Origin: Serripes groenlandicus
Taxonomy: Eukaryota > Mollusca > Bivalvia > Cardiida > Cardiidae
Length of the DNA: 64,000 bases
Direction: 5' to 3'
Assembly (NCBI GenBank): GCA_031761405.1
Contig: JASEVX010000007.1
Coordinates: 40,611,255-40,675,254, forward strand
The first letter of the stretch is position 1; each line of letters opens with the position of its first letter. The position numbers and the translations under genes were made by a program. Positions 42,387 through 54,692 of the stretch are shown here, piece after piece. The notes under the pieces were generated by a model that ran no database searches, was not told the DNA's origin, and saw only the letters and a list, made by a program, of their open reading frames with translations.

Positions 42387-42485
42387 TGTTGAACACTTGT
42401 AATAGTAAGAGAGGAAATTTGTGTTAACAGATTGCTTTACTCTTTATTATCTGGGTCTCTTATAAAACATTAGGCCTTTTATGAA

Positions 42486-42715
42486 TTAACCCTTTCCCTC
42501 ATACGACAATTCTGCAGCAGACGACTTTGAACATATTTTGTCAAAATATAGAAAATCTCCATAATTGAATGGATAACCTATGACTAAAAGTGGAAAACAT
42601 TGTGGCAAAAGGAGAAATTGCACGTTTTGTGCAATTTCTTCTTTTGTCATTATGTTTTCAAAAAGCTGTCTGCTGCAGAGGCGTCCGAAAGCGTTTATAT
42701 GAGGGAAAGGGTTAA
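42486..42715 (+). mobile_element. 230-bp TTAA palindromic MITE, intact copy 8
   Basis: TTAA 42486-42489 and 42712-42715, exactly 230 bp. GCAC/GTGC stem. A diverged copy follows at about 42784-42960. Confidence 0.85.
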
Positions 42716-43629
42716 GATTAATTGTATGATATATGACAGATAATTTTGTGGTAGATTATTTGTGTGTTAACATTTTAGAAATTAGTAACCCTTTCCCACA
42801 TATAACAAATCTACAGCAGACGACTTTTAAAACATTTAGGGGACAAAAAAGAAAAGTTTCCTAAATAATTTGAAATTTTGTGATATAAAAGTATATTGCT
42901 CATTATGAGCAATTTCTCCTTGTGTCACAATGTTTTCAAGAGTCATCATCACAGATGTGTAGTCTTTAAGGCTAAAATACAAGGATTTATTAAGGTACTG
43001 CAAATATGTTGTATCAGACATTCAGCATTCGTTTGCATTGGATTGAAATATCTTGATATAACAGTAGTAGCAGTTACAACTGTTTCGCGCTGAGTGAACG
43101 AGTTGCTGCATGCTAAAAATGAGCAGGATTTGTTATCCTTTTCACCTTATCTATGACTTCTGAAACATCTGAAGCAAGCGACCTTTCAAAAAACATTGTT
43201 GCACAATGCCATGACCATGACTTATGTACCCAAAGGTCGCCCGCTGCAGATCCGTCAAAACTTGACAGCTTATTGGAATGTGTAAACTACCAACCATTTA
43301 GCAGATTAGAAGCATTTTATCAGAATCTGAAATTGATGTTTTATTTGTTTATCTCTAGTGTAACAAATATAAGTCATGCTCCAGGAGAGCAAAAGTGTGA
43401 GTGTTCTTAGCATTCTTTGTGCAAAGTGTAAATAAAAATCTGCCTGTCCATCTAAACGCACTGTGTGTGGCAAAGAGTTTTTGAAAACTTGCTATGACTT
43501 GTTTATGATCAGTATGTGGCAAGAGTTTTTGAAAACGTTCTATGACTAATTGACGATCAGTGTGTATGTGCAGACTGATCAGTATCTACGCTGATCTAAA
43601 AATGAAAGAATTATGATTATTCTTCAAGA

Positions 43630-43859
43630 GTATCCCTTTCCCTCATATAAACGCTTTCTGACGCCTCTGCAGCAGACAGCTTTTTGAAAACATAGTGACA
43701 AAAGAAGAAATTGCACAAAACATGCAATATCTCCTTTTGCCACAATGTTTTCCACTTTTTGTCATAGGTTATCCATTCAATTATGGAGATTTTCTATGTT
43801 TTGTCAAAATACATTCAAAGTCGTCTGCTGCAGAATAGTCGTATGAGGGAAAGGGGTAT
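43630..43859 (-). mobile_element. 230-bp MITE, intact copy 9, flanked by GTAT
   Basis: CCCTTTCCC starts at 43634 preceded by GTAT (43630-43633). GGGAAAGGG ends at 43855 followed by GTAT (43856-43859). The length is the same 230 bp, and the body is close to copies 1-8 in reverse. The flanking tetramer is duplicated but is not TTAA. Confidence 0.8.
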
Positions 43860-44025
43860 GGCTCATACATTCTTCGTCATTTTGTATTTAACTATTCCAT
43901 AATTGTGTAAACATTCAGCATTAATTTAAAAGCTTTGTTTTTCAATCATGTGTTTCTTTGATTTCTTTGCTAAATGGAAACAGGTATCAGTGCTTATTAC
44001 ATGTAATTCAGTGTATTATTGCGAA

Positions 44026-44178
44026 ATAGCAGTCAAACCTGTGCTTTAGCAACCACGCTTTTTGTTTCCCAATTACTCATTTTCTGTATAAATGATCCTG
44101 TAATTAAAGACCACCTGTAAACAAGACCACAGTGTTGCCTTCACATGGGTGGTCTTTATACACAGGTTCCACTGTATT
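44026..44178 (+). repeat. Repeat Q
   Basis: CAAACCTGTGCTTTAGCAAC ... GATCCTGTAATTAAAGACCA ... GGGTGGTCTTTATACACAGG. Full-length by comparison with 36712-36868. Confidence 0.6.
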
Positions 44179-44234
44179 GAGCATTAATGCTCACTGTTTC
44201 CTCAGTCTTCAACTCACCCATTCATTGTGTTAGT

Positions 44235-44458
44235 ATAACCCTTTCCCTCATACAACCTGCAGCAGATGGCTTTGAAAACATCTGGTTAAAAATATGGTAA
44301 ACCTCTATAAATGAAAGTTTAATGATTAATTGGAGTTGAAAACATAGTGAAAAAAGGAGAAATTGCTCATTTGAGCAATTTTTCCTTATGTCAAAATGTT
44401 TTCAAAAGTCATCTGCTGCAGAAGCGTCAGAAAGCTTCCATATGTGGGAAAGGGTTAA
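44235..44458 (+). mobile_element. MITE with mixed subfamily ends
   Basis: Left end CCCTCATA (TCATA type), right end CATATGTGGGAAAGGGTTAA (ACATA type). The left TTAA has become ATAA. A decayed copy follows at about 44688-44960. Confidence 0.65.
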
Positions 44459-44960
44459 CATAAAAAAGTATGAAATAAACAGGACAAGTGTTTCGTTAAG
44501 ATGTAGGATCAATATATATATATTGCCATTTGTGAACACCACAAGAGTTATCTTCAGCTTTGCCATACCACATGTTAATAAACCTAAATATCTCTCAAGC
44601 TAAAATTGAAACAAGCACTTGTCCATATTTATTAGTGATATCGGGAGAGGGTTTGCTTTGTCTCAATCATAGCAATCGGAACATCTTTATCCCTTTCCCA
44701 CATACAATTTGTTTTAATACATCTTAGATAAACTATAGAAATTCTCTTTAAATAAAAGTGTATTAAGTTACTAAAGTTGAAACATTGTGGCATTATGAAC
44801 AATTTCTCCTTTTGCAACAATGTTGTCAAAAGCATTTAGTGAATAAAGTTGAAAAATGGTGGCAAAAAGGAGTAATTGCTCTTCTTTCCAAAATGTACAT
44901 GTATTCAAAAGTTGTATGCTGCAAATGTGTTAAAAAGCATTGGCATGTGTGAAAGTGTTA

Positions 44961-45480
44961 ATAGAGGGTTTAATAATGCTGGTCAAGAGATGAAAATATC
45001 TTGCAATAATTTTGGGGAGGGGGGGGGTTTCACTGGATGAAATCTTGTTAACATTGTCCAGATTGCTTGATTGTTTTTCATCAAGGTACAAAGACATTGT
45101 TGCAAAAGGAGAAATTGCTCATAAAGTGCGATTTCACCTTTTGCCTGAATATTTTATAACTTTGTATTGATTTTCTATTTTTAAATCTAGATATTTTCAG
45201 ATTCATTGGCCACTTATTTATTCTATGTAGGAAACGGATAATGGTTATAAATGCAAAGACTGTTTCAGATCAGGTTAATTGAAAGCGACTGTTGATATAA
45301 AAGTTTTTTGTTTTATGTTAGGAAAAATGAAGTCATAGAATTTATTAAGACAATTTTTTGTAAACATATGAAAACAGGGCTTCAAAGGTTTAATAAAAGA
45401 TGGTCCACAAAAAATTACTGTGTTTGTCTGAATTATTCAGCTGTGCTTCAGGAAAACTAACATGAAGATAATTATTAATT
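44961..45480. other. Unassigned non-coding
   Basis: Contains a G homopolymer near 45017-45028 and a MITE arm at about 45085-45150 (GAAATTGCTCATAAAGTGCG). No gene seen. Confidence 0.4.
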
Positions 45481-45484
45481 GATC

Positions 45485-45900
45485 GATTTATTATTTTGTG
45501 TTTAACGCCGCTTTCAACAAGATTTCAGTTTCTTGGGTAAGTTATCAGGACTATGTCAATTATCCTGACACCAGTCCGTCAGTTTTAATGCTAACCCCTC
45601 AACCCTGAACACACTGGGGAGCAGCCATTACTTCTATTTCTAAAGTCATTGGTATAACCCAGCCGGTGATTGAACTTGCCCTGGCTAATCTGAATCTACA
45701 CTGGTCGCAAATGCCTTACGATTGGTTTTTCGTGGAGTGCCATTCAATTTCTCTTCTCCTTGGTGATATGGTGGACTCTCTCCTAAGAGTTGTGTCAAGC
45801 CGCAATAGTTCAGTCTGTAACTACGAGTTTGAACCTGGCTTGGCGTTTTATTTTTTCCGATGATTAATGAAAGTCATGACTTGAAAGAATAGAGTGGGGA
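45485..45900. mobile_element. SINE pair
   Basis: 45485-45680 reads as a minus-strand SINE (TTTAACGCCGCTTTCAACAA is its reversed 3' end). 45762-45880 has a weak tRNA-like A-box and the B-box-like ACGAGTTTGAACCTGGCTTG on the + strand. The 65-codon ORF across it is not a gene. Confidence 0.45.
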
Positions 45901-46699
45901 AGAAAGCTTGGAAGCACATGGTTTGGATAATTGGTCATTGTGATGTAATAGAAATACTGTTGAAATGGCGTTACACTCAAATTAAACCTCGATCGACTCT
46001 TGATTCCCCACATGGTCACCCAGTATATAAATTGCGAGGGCATATGAGGTGCAATTTGAAGTTTTCTCTACACAAATTGAGATTTGGACCTGTGTAATCT
46101 GCAATGGTACTGCGGGAAAATATTGCAGCAGTCCTAAAGGAGATGTAGGGTACACAGCTTGTGAGAGGCTCGCATAGACAAATTATGGATGTTTTGTTAG
46201 AGCACCGATTTGTTTTAAATTAAAATAACAATGAGGCTTTTTTCTAGAAATCTTACTTTTGAGTTTTGCAACCAAGAGTGACTCAACAAATAAACTGAAA
46301 AAATGCCTTAAAACTTGAGTTGAAATCATTATGGTAAAAGGAGCATTTGCTCAATGAATTCGAAAATCATCTGCTGCATTGGCATCAGAAATGGGTTAAG
46401 AAATGTATAATGGAGTTTTGAGATCGCCCTTTGTCCTAGTCTCAATATTTTGCTATCAGTCAAAATATAAAATCATAATTGAGAACAGAAATCTGTTCCA
46501 CCTGTATGTCTGTTATCAACAATTGCTTTAACCCTATCCTACCTGCAGAGGCATCTGCAGAAGACAATTGTGGCTTAAGGATAAATTGCTCATAATGTGC
46601 AGTTTCTCCTTTTGTCGCAATAATTTCAACTATTCAAAAAGTACACATTTCATTTATAGAGATTTGTATATGCTTGCCTTGATGTGAAGTCTGCTGCAA

Positions 46700-47066
46700 C
46701 TGGATACTTTAAACCGGAAGACACCGGTTTGATCCACTGTCGAAGCGGTCATGGTGGAGTGTCCTTTATTAAGTCAGCGCGTGTAGACGGCGCGAGTAAC
46801 AGCCACTCTCTTCGGGCAGGCACGCAGGGGACTGCGTTACAGCCGCTACGGGCCCAGCGCACATTTCCCCCAGCCATACGCAGAGTGCTGCCTACAAACC
46901 CGAGGCGAGCAGTTCCCCGGCCGAAAGTGTTCCACTCCGTTGTGAAAAAAAACCAGTGTTCCTCTCCATTGTTAAACGTATTCTAGCATAGTACTGGTGT
47001 GTTTACCCAGGGATCATGAATAACTGATATAATTGATAATTGATAGAGGCGTTAAATACAATTCAA
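46700..47066 (+). mobile_element. GC-rich SINE-like repeat
   Basis: A locally GC-rich block (CGCGTGTAGACGGCGCGAGT, CACGCAGGGGACTGCGTTAC) in AT-rich DNA, ending AGGCGTTAAATACAATTCAA, the 3' style of the other SINEs here. It interrupts a MITE remnant (46530-46700). The 100-codon ORF lacks any domain and is probably chance in GC-rich sequence. Confidence 0.4.
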
Positions 47067-47540
47067 TATGGAAAACCTTAGAAATTGTATGTTTATTACA
47101 TCAATGTGCATTAAAAAAATCACATTTACTAACAAATTTCTATATACTGCTTGTAAGGTATGAGGAATGATGGCCACGACCTACACATACGAATGTACGT
47201 GGCTAATAAAGTTATATATTTTAAAAAAAAGTCTGCTGCAAATGGGAAAAAGTTCAGTGACTTCAGCTCCGATACTTGTCCAATTTCATCCAAACTTCAT
47301 GGGAATGGTACTCCGAAGATTTTCCAGTGGTGCACCAGGTGTCAATAGTTGTAATATAATAAGTATGGTATTTTAGTAGTAGTAGTAGAAGCATTGATAA
47401 TACAAATAATGATCACACCAGAATGATGCCTTACCGGACTATATTTAACTTTTATAATTATATTTTTTTATGACCAAAGAGAGAAAACTCGTACTATGTT
47501 AAATAATATGTGTGTGGTTAGAGTTACTTCCCTTAGGTAA

Positions 47541-48285
47541 TTGACTTTTGTGGCGATTGGTTTGACAATCAGAAGCAACAACAATGAAACAATATTTACA
47601 TAGTCGGTTTTGTACAGCCCGTTGAGGTTACAATACACCAACACAAATCTTTGTTTCCATGTAAATCGGCCAGTTTCAGTCCTCAATTGTCACACTTTCT
47701 AAGCGTTTCTCATGTAGAACACCATATATTATTGAAAAGAGTTACCTCCTAGCTTTAAAACAATCCAAAGACAATGTGGGGGGTCGTGCATTATGCAAGA
47801 AAGAATTCACCAGGCGAAAATGGTAACCCTCATTTTGGACCAAATCGGGCAACGGACAAAACCGGTGTGATCAAATCAATCATTTACAGTGCATCCTATA
47901 CACATTCACAATGCATTTAAACTCAATCTCATATATTCAATACATTCTGATGATGGTATACACTCATTTCTACGCAAACAAAGGGTTTTTTAGGGACTAT
48001 AGATCAGCAAGTCAGCGGATGTATTAAGCGTAATTTGACCTTGACTTTTTATTCCTTACTTCAGACCAATTAACCTACATCCGTTAATCCGCCAAATATA
48101 TAGTTCCATCAGTGATGCAGAGAGGACGATTAATAATAATCAAGTCAGTGCTACTTTGGTACCGGATTGATACTAAGATTTAAGATTTATTGAGATAATA
48201 TCTACATAGAGTTAAATTATGTAAATATTATATTTCTTCATGTTTGGGCAGATAATACATATTATTGCGCGTTCTATAACTCGCA
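47541..48285 (+). repeat. Relative of element B
   Basis: TTTTGTGGCGATTGGTTTGA at the left, CAGTGCTACTTTGGTACCGG and GTTAAATTATGTAAATATTA further right, matching 12373-12710 but with about 400 bp of extra interior. It sits directly upstream of element A copy 3; in the other place A and B are also neighbours, in the opposite order. Confidence 0.5.
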
Positions 48286-48556
48286 TAATAAATTAATCAG
48301 TGTAATATTGTTTTTCCTATTATAAATATGAATCCATGTATGAAAAGTTAGAGCCAAGGAATTTAAAGATCGATTTTCTCTACCCCGCATTTTCGAATTT
48401 CGTGTGGTTTAAGTTTACCAGTATCTTTACATCTATCGTATACTCGTTTACTTTGCAAAGCTATGTCGTAAGCATCCTGAAAGATTTCTGATGGTTGTAC
48501 ATCAGGGTTATCAGAATTGTGACCCATCGTACGATTAACTTCTTTGTATAATTTGG

Positions 48557-50183
48557 TTACAAGAGAAAGTTGATGCAACGAATCAATCTCGCCGGAAATC
48601 CCATACTGCAGTTATGCATAACACTTACAGTATAGTAGTTGAAAAGACAGTTATCAACTGAGGGGCATATTGGAACCTCAGGGTGGGGTCAAGTGAAAAT
48701 GTATCATAACTTGCATTTTTTTGTCAACGAAGTGAATGTCCTTCATTGAAATATAATTGAAGCATTTCATTGTGTATGACCAATCTCCATTCTAAGGTAG
48801 GTTGACCATACACACAGCTAACTAATTAATGATCATAAACAGAAGATGGGAAATGTGTAATCATGCCAATCATTAGTCTTAGTATGTTTACAGTGCTTTC
48901 ATTAATGTAATTATAAGATTTGTGAATTCCACATACACTTTTCAAGATGTTTGTCAGAATATTTGAATTTTATTTTTTGTCAATAAAACCACAATACAGA
49001 CAATTCAGGATGTGCATGCAATAGCACGTCATTTTACCTTCCCCCTATTAAAGTCAACATTGGATACCTTTGCAGCAATCTACTTTTAAAACAATGAGTA
49101 AAGGGTTAAGTCGCTGAAGACACGAGTTTTCTCTTTTTCTCAAAATGATATTGACTTGGCATCCTAATTATCGAACGTTAAAATGTAGTCCAATATATTT
49201 ACAAAGTAGACCACCCTCGAAATATAATATCAGCTAAACAGTTAAATTTCATTGAAATTGTTTTATAATTTCAAACTTAATTTCGAACATAAACTGAACC
49301 CTACAACATGTTAATTTATTGTAATTCTTTCCTTCCTTTTTTATAATGAAAATAACAAACTACTCATGTTATAAAATTATATTATGATGAGCGCCCTTGT
49401 GTCAATGATGCATAACAATATGCAGAACGCAAGCAAAATGCCTGTAGGGAATCTAATGACACATTTAAAAGTGTCAAGGACGAAATCATTTTGTACGAAA
49501 ACCCCGATTCGTGAACCATTCTTCTTCGCAGAATTGTCATTCTTAACACTCTTTATAGGTAGAGAGTGTTCATTCAAAGTCATATTCTATTAAAACCAGT
49601 TTCATCTCAGTTTGTTCTTTTCTTTATTTGTTTCGAACCAAATAAACATCTTAAATCACCTATAAGTAACATAATTGTAAGTGAGTGTAAAGAACGGCTC
49701 AGTGCAAGGGTGATTGATCTACGCGGTCGGTATTAGCTAGTCACGTGATCAACAGTTTTAGCTTAGAAACAGTTCATGTTTTAGATATACATGGATAAAC
49801 ATTATTAAATGAATTCATCACAAATCAAAACATCTCTTTGAACATGAAATTCAGTGAGTCAAAATTACTGTTTTAAAGGAGAATTCGATGTGATTTGATC
49901 TCGATATTGACACATTACAGTCTGCTGCAAGTCTAATAGGGACTCATTAGACAAACAAATATGCGAGTCAAAATAAAGAAATTGCAAATACTTGAAACAT
50001 CGGAATATTTATTTAATTTTAGATGTGTCATAACTAAGTGTTTTTAAACAAATGCAATTGTTATATGTTCAAGACATTTAAACAAAACTTTTTCTAATAA
50101 TAACTCGTCCTCTCATGTCATTTCCGAAAAGCTTTTAAAAATATAAGTCACGGGCTCCTTGCCCGGTGACGACTAATAAGATG
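48557..50183 (-). mobile_element. Element A, copy 3, diverged and longer
   Basis: Left end ACAAGAGAAAGTTGATGCAA with CTCGCCGG, right end CACGGGCTCCTTGCCCGGTG then ACTAATAAG. The part at 49758-49960 matches the ORF region of copies 1 and 2, but frameshifts and substitutions break the ORF. About 600 bp more than the other copies, of unknown nature. A 71-codon minus-strand ORF (48363-48578) overlaps its left edge and has no recognised domain. Confidence 0.55.
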
Positions 50184-50880
50184 TCGTCCAGTACACATAA
50201 AGGCAGCCTTACAATTCGACGAAACATTAGAGACACAACCCAATAATTGCTTAAAGAACGTATGTCCAGCTCGACATAACAATGCAGCATTTGTAACCAA
50301 TAAATCTGTCCTATGACTGAAGTAATGTTCGCCCAGGTTCTAGTGCGAGAGAGCATTCGTGGGTGTCGACAAAGTTTTTCAGAAGTTGAAAACTGACCGT
50401 ATCCATGTCTAAATTCGTGGATGACGGCGTATCGAAGGATATCGGCTCACATTGTGTTGTCCGCTCCTGTAATGATATACAAGATTCAATATTTTATTTA
50501 CAAAAGATAATTTCCATCTTGTACATGAATTCTTACAAACACACACACTCACACACCATAGGGACCTGACACGCTATTTAAAAGTGAATATATATTTTCC
50601 TCTTCTTTTGTTTTCTTGTTTTGTGTTAGCATACCAGACCCCTGTGTCACACAGATCTACAAAAATGTGTATATACATATACATTTTGTAATATACATCT
50701 ACTTCTGGTTAATTACATACACAAAGGAAAAGAAAACAATAAAAGTAGTGGAGAAAAGTGACTCTAGAAATAGCTTATGATTTTGGATACTAACTTTTCA
50801 TGTATAATCCAACCAAGCATAAAGCTGTGAAAAAAACAAACATTTTAGAAGCAAATGCATGACTTGTTTGATCGATCTCG
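50184..50880. other. Unassigned intergenic sequence
   Basis: No gene recognised. Short ACACAC tract near 50540-50556. Confidence 0.4.
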
Positions 50881-50884
50881 AAGA

Positions 50885-50916
<32 letters not shown>

Positions 50917-50931
50917 TAGAGAGAGAGAGAG

Positions 50932-50987
<56 letters not shown>

Positions 50988-51002
50988 AGAGAGCGAGGGA
51001 GG

Positions 51003-51037
<35 letters not shown>

Positions 51038-51162
51038 CTGAGAGAGAGAGCGAGAGAGAGAGAGAAAGAAGAACGAGAAAACGAAGAGCGAGAAGAACAA
51101 GAGAGAGAGAGAGAGAGAGAGAGAAGGACGAGAAAAGTGAGTGAGTGTGTGTGTGTGTGTGT
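50881..51162. repeat. (GA)n microsatellite with (GT)n end
   Basis: About 250 bp of interrupted GAGAGA followed by GTGTGT. Long arginine/glutamate ORFs on one strand and serine/leucine ORFs on the other are artefacts of the dinucleotide. Confidence 0.95.
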
Positions 51163-51689
51163 TTATACAACAATTTGAGGATTTCGACTTGACTGCCACA
51201 TCAGCAAATAGAGGACCTACCTCCATTGTGGGGACCCGAGTCTTCGAAATGTTTTCCTTTATTTCCATTTGTTTTAAGGATTTAAGCCGGTTCCTGTAAA
51301 AATCCGAAGGTCCTCAATTTGACGGCTACTACAGGTACTCATACACACACTACGCACATTTTTATTCGTCACATGACCTTGATTTGTGCTTAAGTAGAAT
51401 GGTTTCTCCAACATAGAAATATTTGCAATTCTAGAACTAAAGTCTTTTTAATGATACACAGAAAAACAACCTCCTCATTACGATGCATAAAATCAGGTAA
51501 AATATGCAAATGAAGGTCCTCGTTTTGTGGTCCTCAAACAGATAGATATTATGGGCACGTCCTCATTTTTTTTTTTTTTAAGCATGTCTATACAGTGTAA
51601 AAGAAATCTGAATAGTATAACATAAAACTGACTTTAAAACAGGTGTTCGACACTTTCTATATTCCGCTAAGTAGACTCCTTCACATAGT

Positions 51690-51915
51690 CATCAGGTGTC
51701 TTTCCCTCTCTATGTCTATCTGTTTGTCTCTCTCGCTTACTCTTCTCTTCTCTCTATTTCCCACTCTCCATTGCTCTCCATCACCCTTTATATTATATCG
51801 TTCTCTCTCTCTCTGTATCTCTCTCTGTCTCTGTGTCTGTCTCATACTCTCGTTCTGTCCCCTTTCTGTGTCTGTATGTATGCCTGTCTGTCTATCTGTG
51901 TGTATTGATGTATAT
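51690..51915. repeat. CT-rich microsatellite-like tract
   Basis: Interrupted CTCTCT and CTGTCTGT sequence. ORFs here are not credible genes. Confidence 0.8.
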
Positions 51916-52191
51916 CTGAGGACGTTGACAGAGTTCTGCACTTAGAGGACCAACAAGAAGGAAAGCGTTCAGAAATTTCACAGATTGCTCCTCTGTAACC
52001 CTTGTTATGAGCCTCACAGGTAAAATCTATGTCATCCCAGCCGTTTCTTTAAAACTCCTTAATGACATTTGGTCTATACTGCCCTTCAGTCAGAGTATAC
52101 CATCTGTGCGAGGACAGTGTCTATTTTGTCTATGTAAGGCATCTTTAGGAGGACGTATAAAACACACACTCTGTGTATTGATGAAGAATTT

Positions 52192-52391
52192 NNNNNNNNN
52201 NNNNNNNNNNNNNNNNNNNNNNNNNNNNNNNNNNNNNNNNNNNNNNNNNNNNNNNNNNNNNNNNNNNNNNNNNNNNNNNNNNNNNNNNNNNNNNNNNNNN
52301 NNNNNNNNNNNNNNNNNNNNNNNNNNNNNNNNNNNNNNNNNNNNNNNNNNNNNNNNNNNNNNNNNNNNNNNNNNNNNNNNNNNNNNNNNNN
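52192..52391. other. Assembly gap, 200 N
   Basis: Exactly 200 undefined bases, a typical fixed-size scaffolding gap. Order and orientation of the two sides depend on the assembler, and the ORFs drawn across it have no meaning. Confidence 0.97.
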
Positions 52392-52961
52392 TATATATCA
52401 TGTGTCAAAATAAAAGTTGAATAGTCATGTCTTTCATAACGTGTTTTACAAGTAGAAACGAAATGTGAATTTGAAAAGTGAAAATGCATAAGCCTATAGA
52501 GCCTACTTATTTGCATCGTCTCATCTGTGAATAAACCATAAATCAAATGTTTTCAAATTGAACATTTGCAATACTGTAGTTTCTACAATTGCCCATTGTA
52601 CTGCACCAATTTCATTATATTACGCACTAGCATGTAGTAATATTGCATATATGAATGTTATCTCCTTTTTCAATAATGTCTTCAAACATCTTAATAATGG
52701 AAATGGCAAACGATTTTCCAGGCGTTCTTTGCAACTAGCTACTTTTCCGAGTACTCGGTTACTTGAATTACTTACCGATTAATCGAATAACATACGGTTT
52801 ACCGATTAACCGGTTATCCGTTGACATTATTAATTATAGGAATAGGATGCGTCAGATGGCTTGGTTCTAGACAGGCTTCACAAAATCGGTTCAAGCAGTG
52901 AAAACAGTTAAACCCCATGTAGTGGTACTCAAACAAATCGATTCAACGTTTAGTTACCGTC

Positions 52962-53100
52962 TCCGTGGTGAAATGGTTATCTAGCGTCCGCCTCGGGAGC
53001 GCGAGACCAGGTTTGGATCACCGATCGGGTCATACCAATTGCTTTAAAAGCGTGGTACTGGCTTCTATTGGTAGTATGTGTAACGTGCAATTATAATCAA
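52962..53100 (+). mobile_element. tRNA-derived SINE
   Basis: GTCTCCGTGGTGAAATGGTT, GTCCGCCTCGGGAGCGCGAG, then CCAGGTTTGGATCACCGATC: D-arm, anticodon-arm and T-arm-like segments in tRNA order, then a body AAAGCGTGGTACTGGCTTCT. The T-arm lacks a clean GTTCGA, so this is a SINE head rather than a tRNA gene. Confidence 0.6.
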
Positions 53101-53145
53101 TTTGGTTCTAATTTTACAGTGTTTTTCTTCGTTCAATTTACGATA

Positions 53146-53404
53146 ACTTGATTGATTGAGGTTTTAACGCCGTTTTTAAGAATGTGTCAGTCCTATCCCA
53201 GATACCAGTTCACCTACTCAGTGTTACCCAAACCAGTGCTCAACATAACAGTCTTTCCCAGCAACTGGCTGCTTTTCCACATATACTGTTAGCCCATTGG
53301 TGAATGACGAATAACTTCGAAAATAATGTTGCCCGAGCTCTGGTTCGAACTCACAACCCCTTGATTGCCAGCCCGCGTGGCTACTGATTGAGCTACCGGG
53401 GCTC
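53146..53404 (-). mobile_element. tRNA-derived SINE, well-preserved promoter
   Basis: On the minus strand: GAGCCCCGGTAGCTCAATCA (A-box), GGGTTGTGAGTTCGAACCAG (B-box), then the body shared with 26122 and 37522 and the end GGCGTTAAAACCTC. The best-preserved pol III promoter of this family in the window. Confidence 0.75.
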
Positions 53405-53517
53405 AATTATCAATTGAAGTCGTATTATATGTTATATGTTATATGTCCACCATCCTATATATGTATTGTCATTATGACCAATGCAAACCAACTTCGTCAT
53501 GATATGTTTATGTTTTG

Positions 53518-53677
53518 TTTAGCCTTTCCAACATACAGACGCTTCCTGATGCCTCTGCAGCGACTCTTGAAAACATTATTCAATAATTGTTCTTTCATTG
53601 TCAGAGGTCCTATATTTTTGACTAAATGTTTTCACTGAAGTCTGCTGCAGTTTTATTGTATGTGGGAAGGGGTAAAA
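53518..53677 (-). mobile_element. Diverged MITE
   Basis: TTTAGCCTTTCCAACATACAG ... ACTGAAGTCTGCTGCAGTTT ... ATGTGGGAAGGGGTAAAA. One of few MITE copies right of the gap. Confidence 0.55.
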
Positions 53678-53825
53678 TAGCATGCATATTTGCATATGTG
53701 TTGACTCATAGCCTTATATTCGACACCAGGCAGTAATATGGAAAAAAGTATGGTAACAAAAAAAACATAAGGCGACGCACTTTTTATGAGGAACTGAAGA
53801 AGATCAACCAAACTTAAGAAATTCA

Positions 53826-54003
53826 GTGGATCCTGTGTTTAAAGAACACCCATGGGAAGAGACACACTTGGTCGTTATTCACAGGTGGTGTTTAAGTACA
53901 GGGTCATTTATGCAGAAAGTGAGTAATTGGCCAATTTAAAGTATGGACGCTAATGACACTTATTTGTTATTCAAAGGTGGTCTTTAGCACAGTTAAAACT
54001 GTA
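53826..54003 (-). repeat. Repeat Q
   Basis: CCTGTGTTTAAAGAACACCC ... GGTCATTTATGCAGAAAGTG ... AAAGGTGGTCTTTAGCACAG. Reverse orientation. Confidence 0.6.
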
Positions 54004-54077
54004 GTTGAGACGATGGTCCGGAACAGGATCGTATGGAGATCATTTGTTGCTGTCCTACAGGCAAGCCAATCATTATG

Positions 54078-54670
54078 ATCAGTAAACAAAAATAAAACAT
54101 GTATACATACTAGTTCATGTAAATAAGGGCATCAGTAAACAGAAATAAAACATGTATACATACAAGTCAATGTAAATAAGGGCATCAGTAAACAGAAATA
54201 AAACATGTATACATACAAGTTAATGTAAATAAGGGCATCAGTAAACAGAAATAAAACATGTATACATACAAGTTAATGTAAATAAGGGCATCAGTAAACA
54301 GAAATAAAACATGTATACATACAAGTTAATGTAAATAAGGGCATCAGTAAACAGATATAAAACATGTATACATACTAGTTCATGTAAATAAAGGCATCAG
54401 TAAACATAACTAAACATGTATACATACAAGTTAATGTAAATAAGGGCATCAGTAAACAGATATAAAACATGTATACATACTAGTTAATGTAAATAAGGGC
54501 ATCAGTAAACAAATAAAACATGTATACATACTAGTTAATGTAAATAAGGGCATCAGTAAACAGAAATAGAACATGTATACATACTAGTTCATGTAAATAA
54601 GGGCATCATTAAACATAACTAAAACACGTATACATACTAATTAATGTAAAAAAGGGCATCAGTGAACAGG
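54078..54670 (+). repeat. 53-bp minisatellite, about 11 units
   Basis: Unit CATCAGTAAACAGAAATAAA, ACATGTATACATACAAGTTA, ATGTAAATAAGGG. Variants: ACTAGTT for ACAAGTT, and small deletions (AACAAATAAAACATG). Confidence 0.9.
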
Positions 54671-54692
54671 AAAAGAATCATTAACTAATGAA

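Noticed and set aside
46684..46986. 100-codon ORF in a GC-rich block
   Set aside because: The block ends like a SINE (GGCGTTAAATACAATT) and the peptide has no domain; GC-rich DNA gives long chance ORFs.
48363..48578. 71-codon minus-strand ORF (DNPDVQPSEIFQDAYDIALQ)
   Set aside because: It looks less repetitive than most and could be a captured exon, but its first codons come from the end of element A and I recognise no family. Not called.
50790..51268. Serine/leucine-rich and arginine/glutamate-rich ORFs up to 156 codons
   Set aside because: They are translations of the (GA)n/(CT)n microsatellite on both strands.
52007..52546. ORFs of 103-137 codons across the N run
   Set aside because: The middle is undefined sequence, and the readable parts have no domain.
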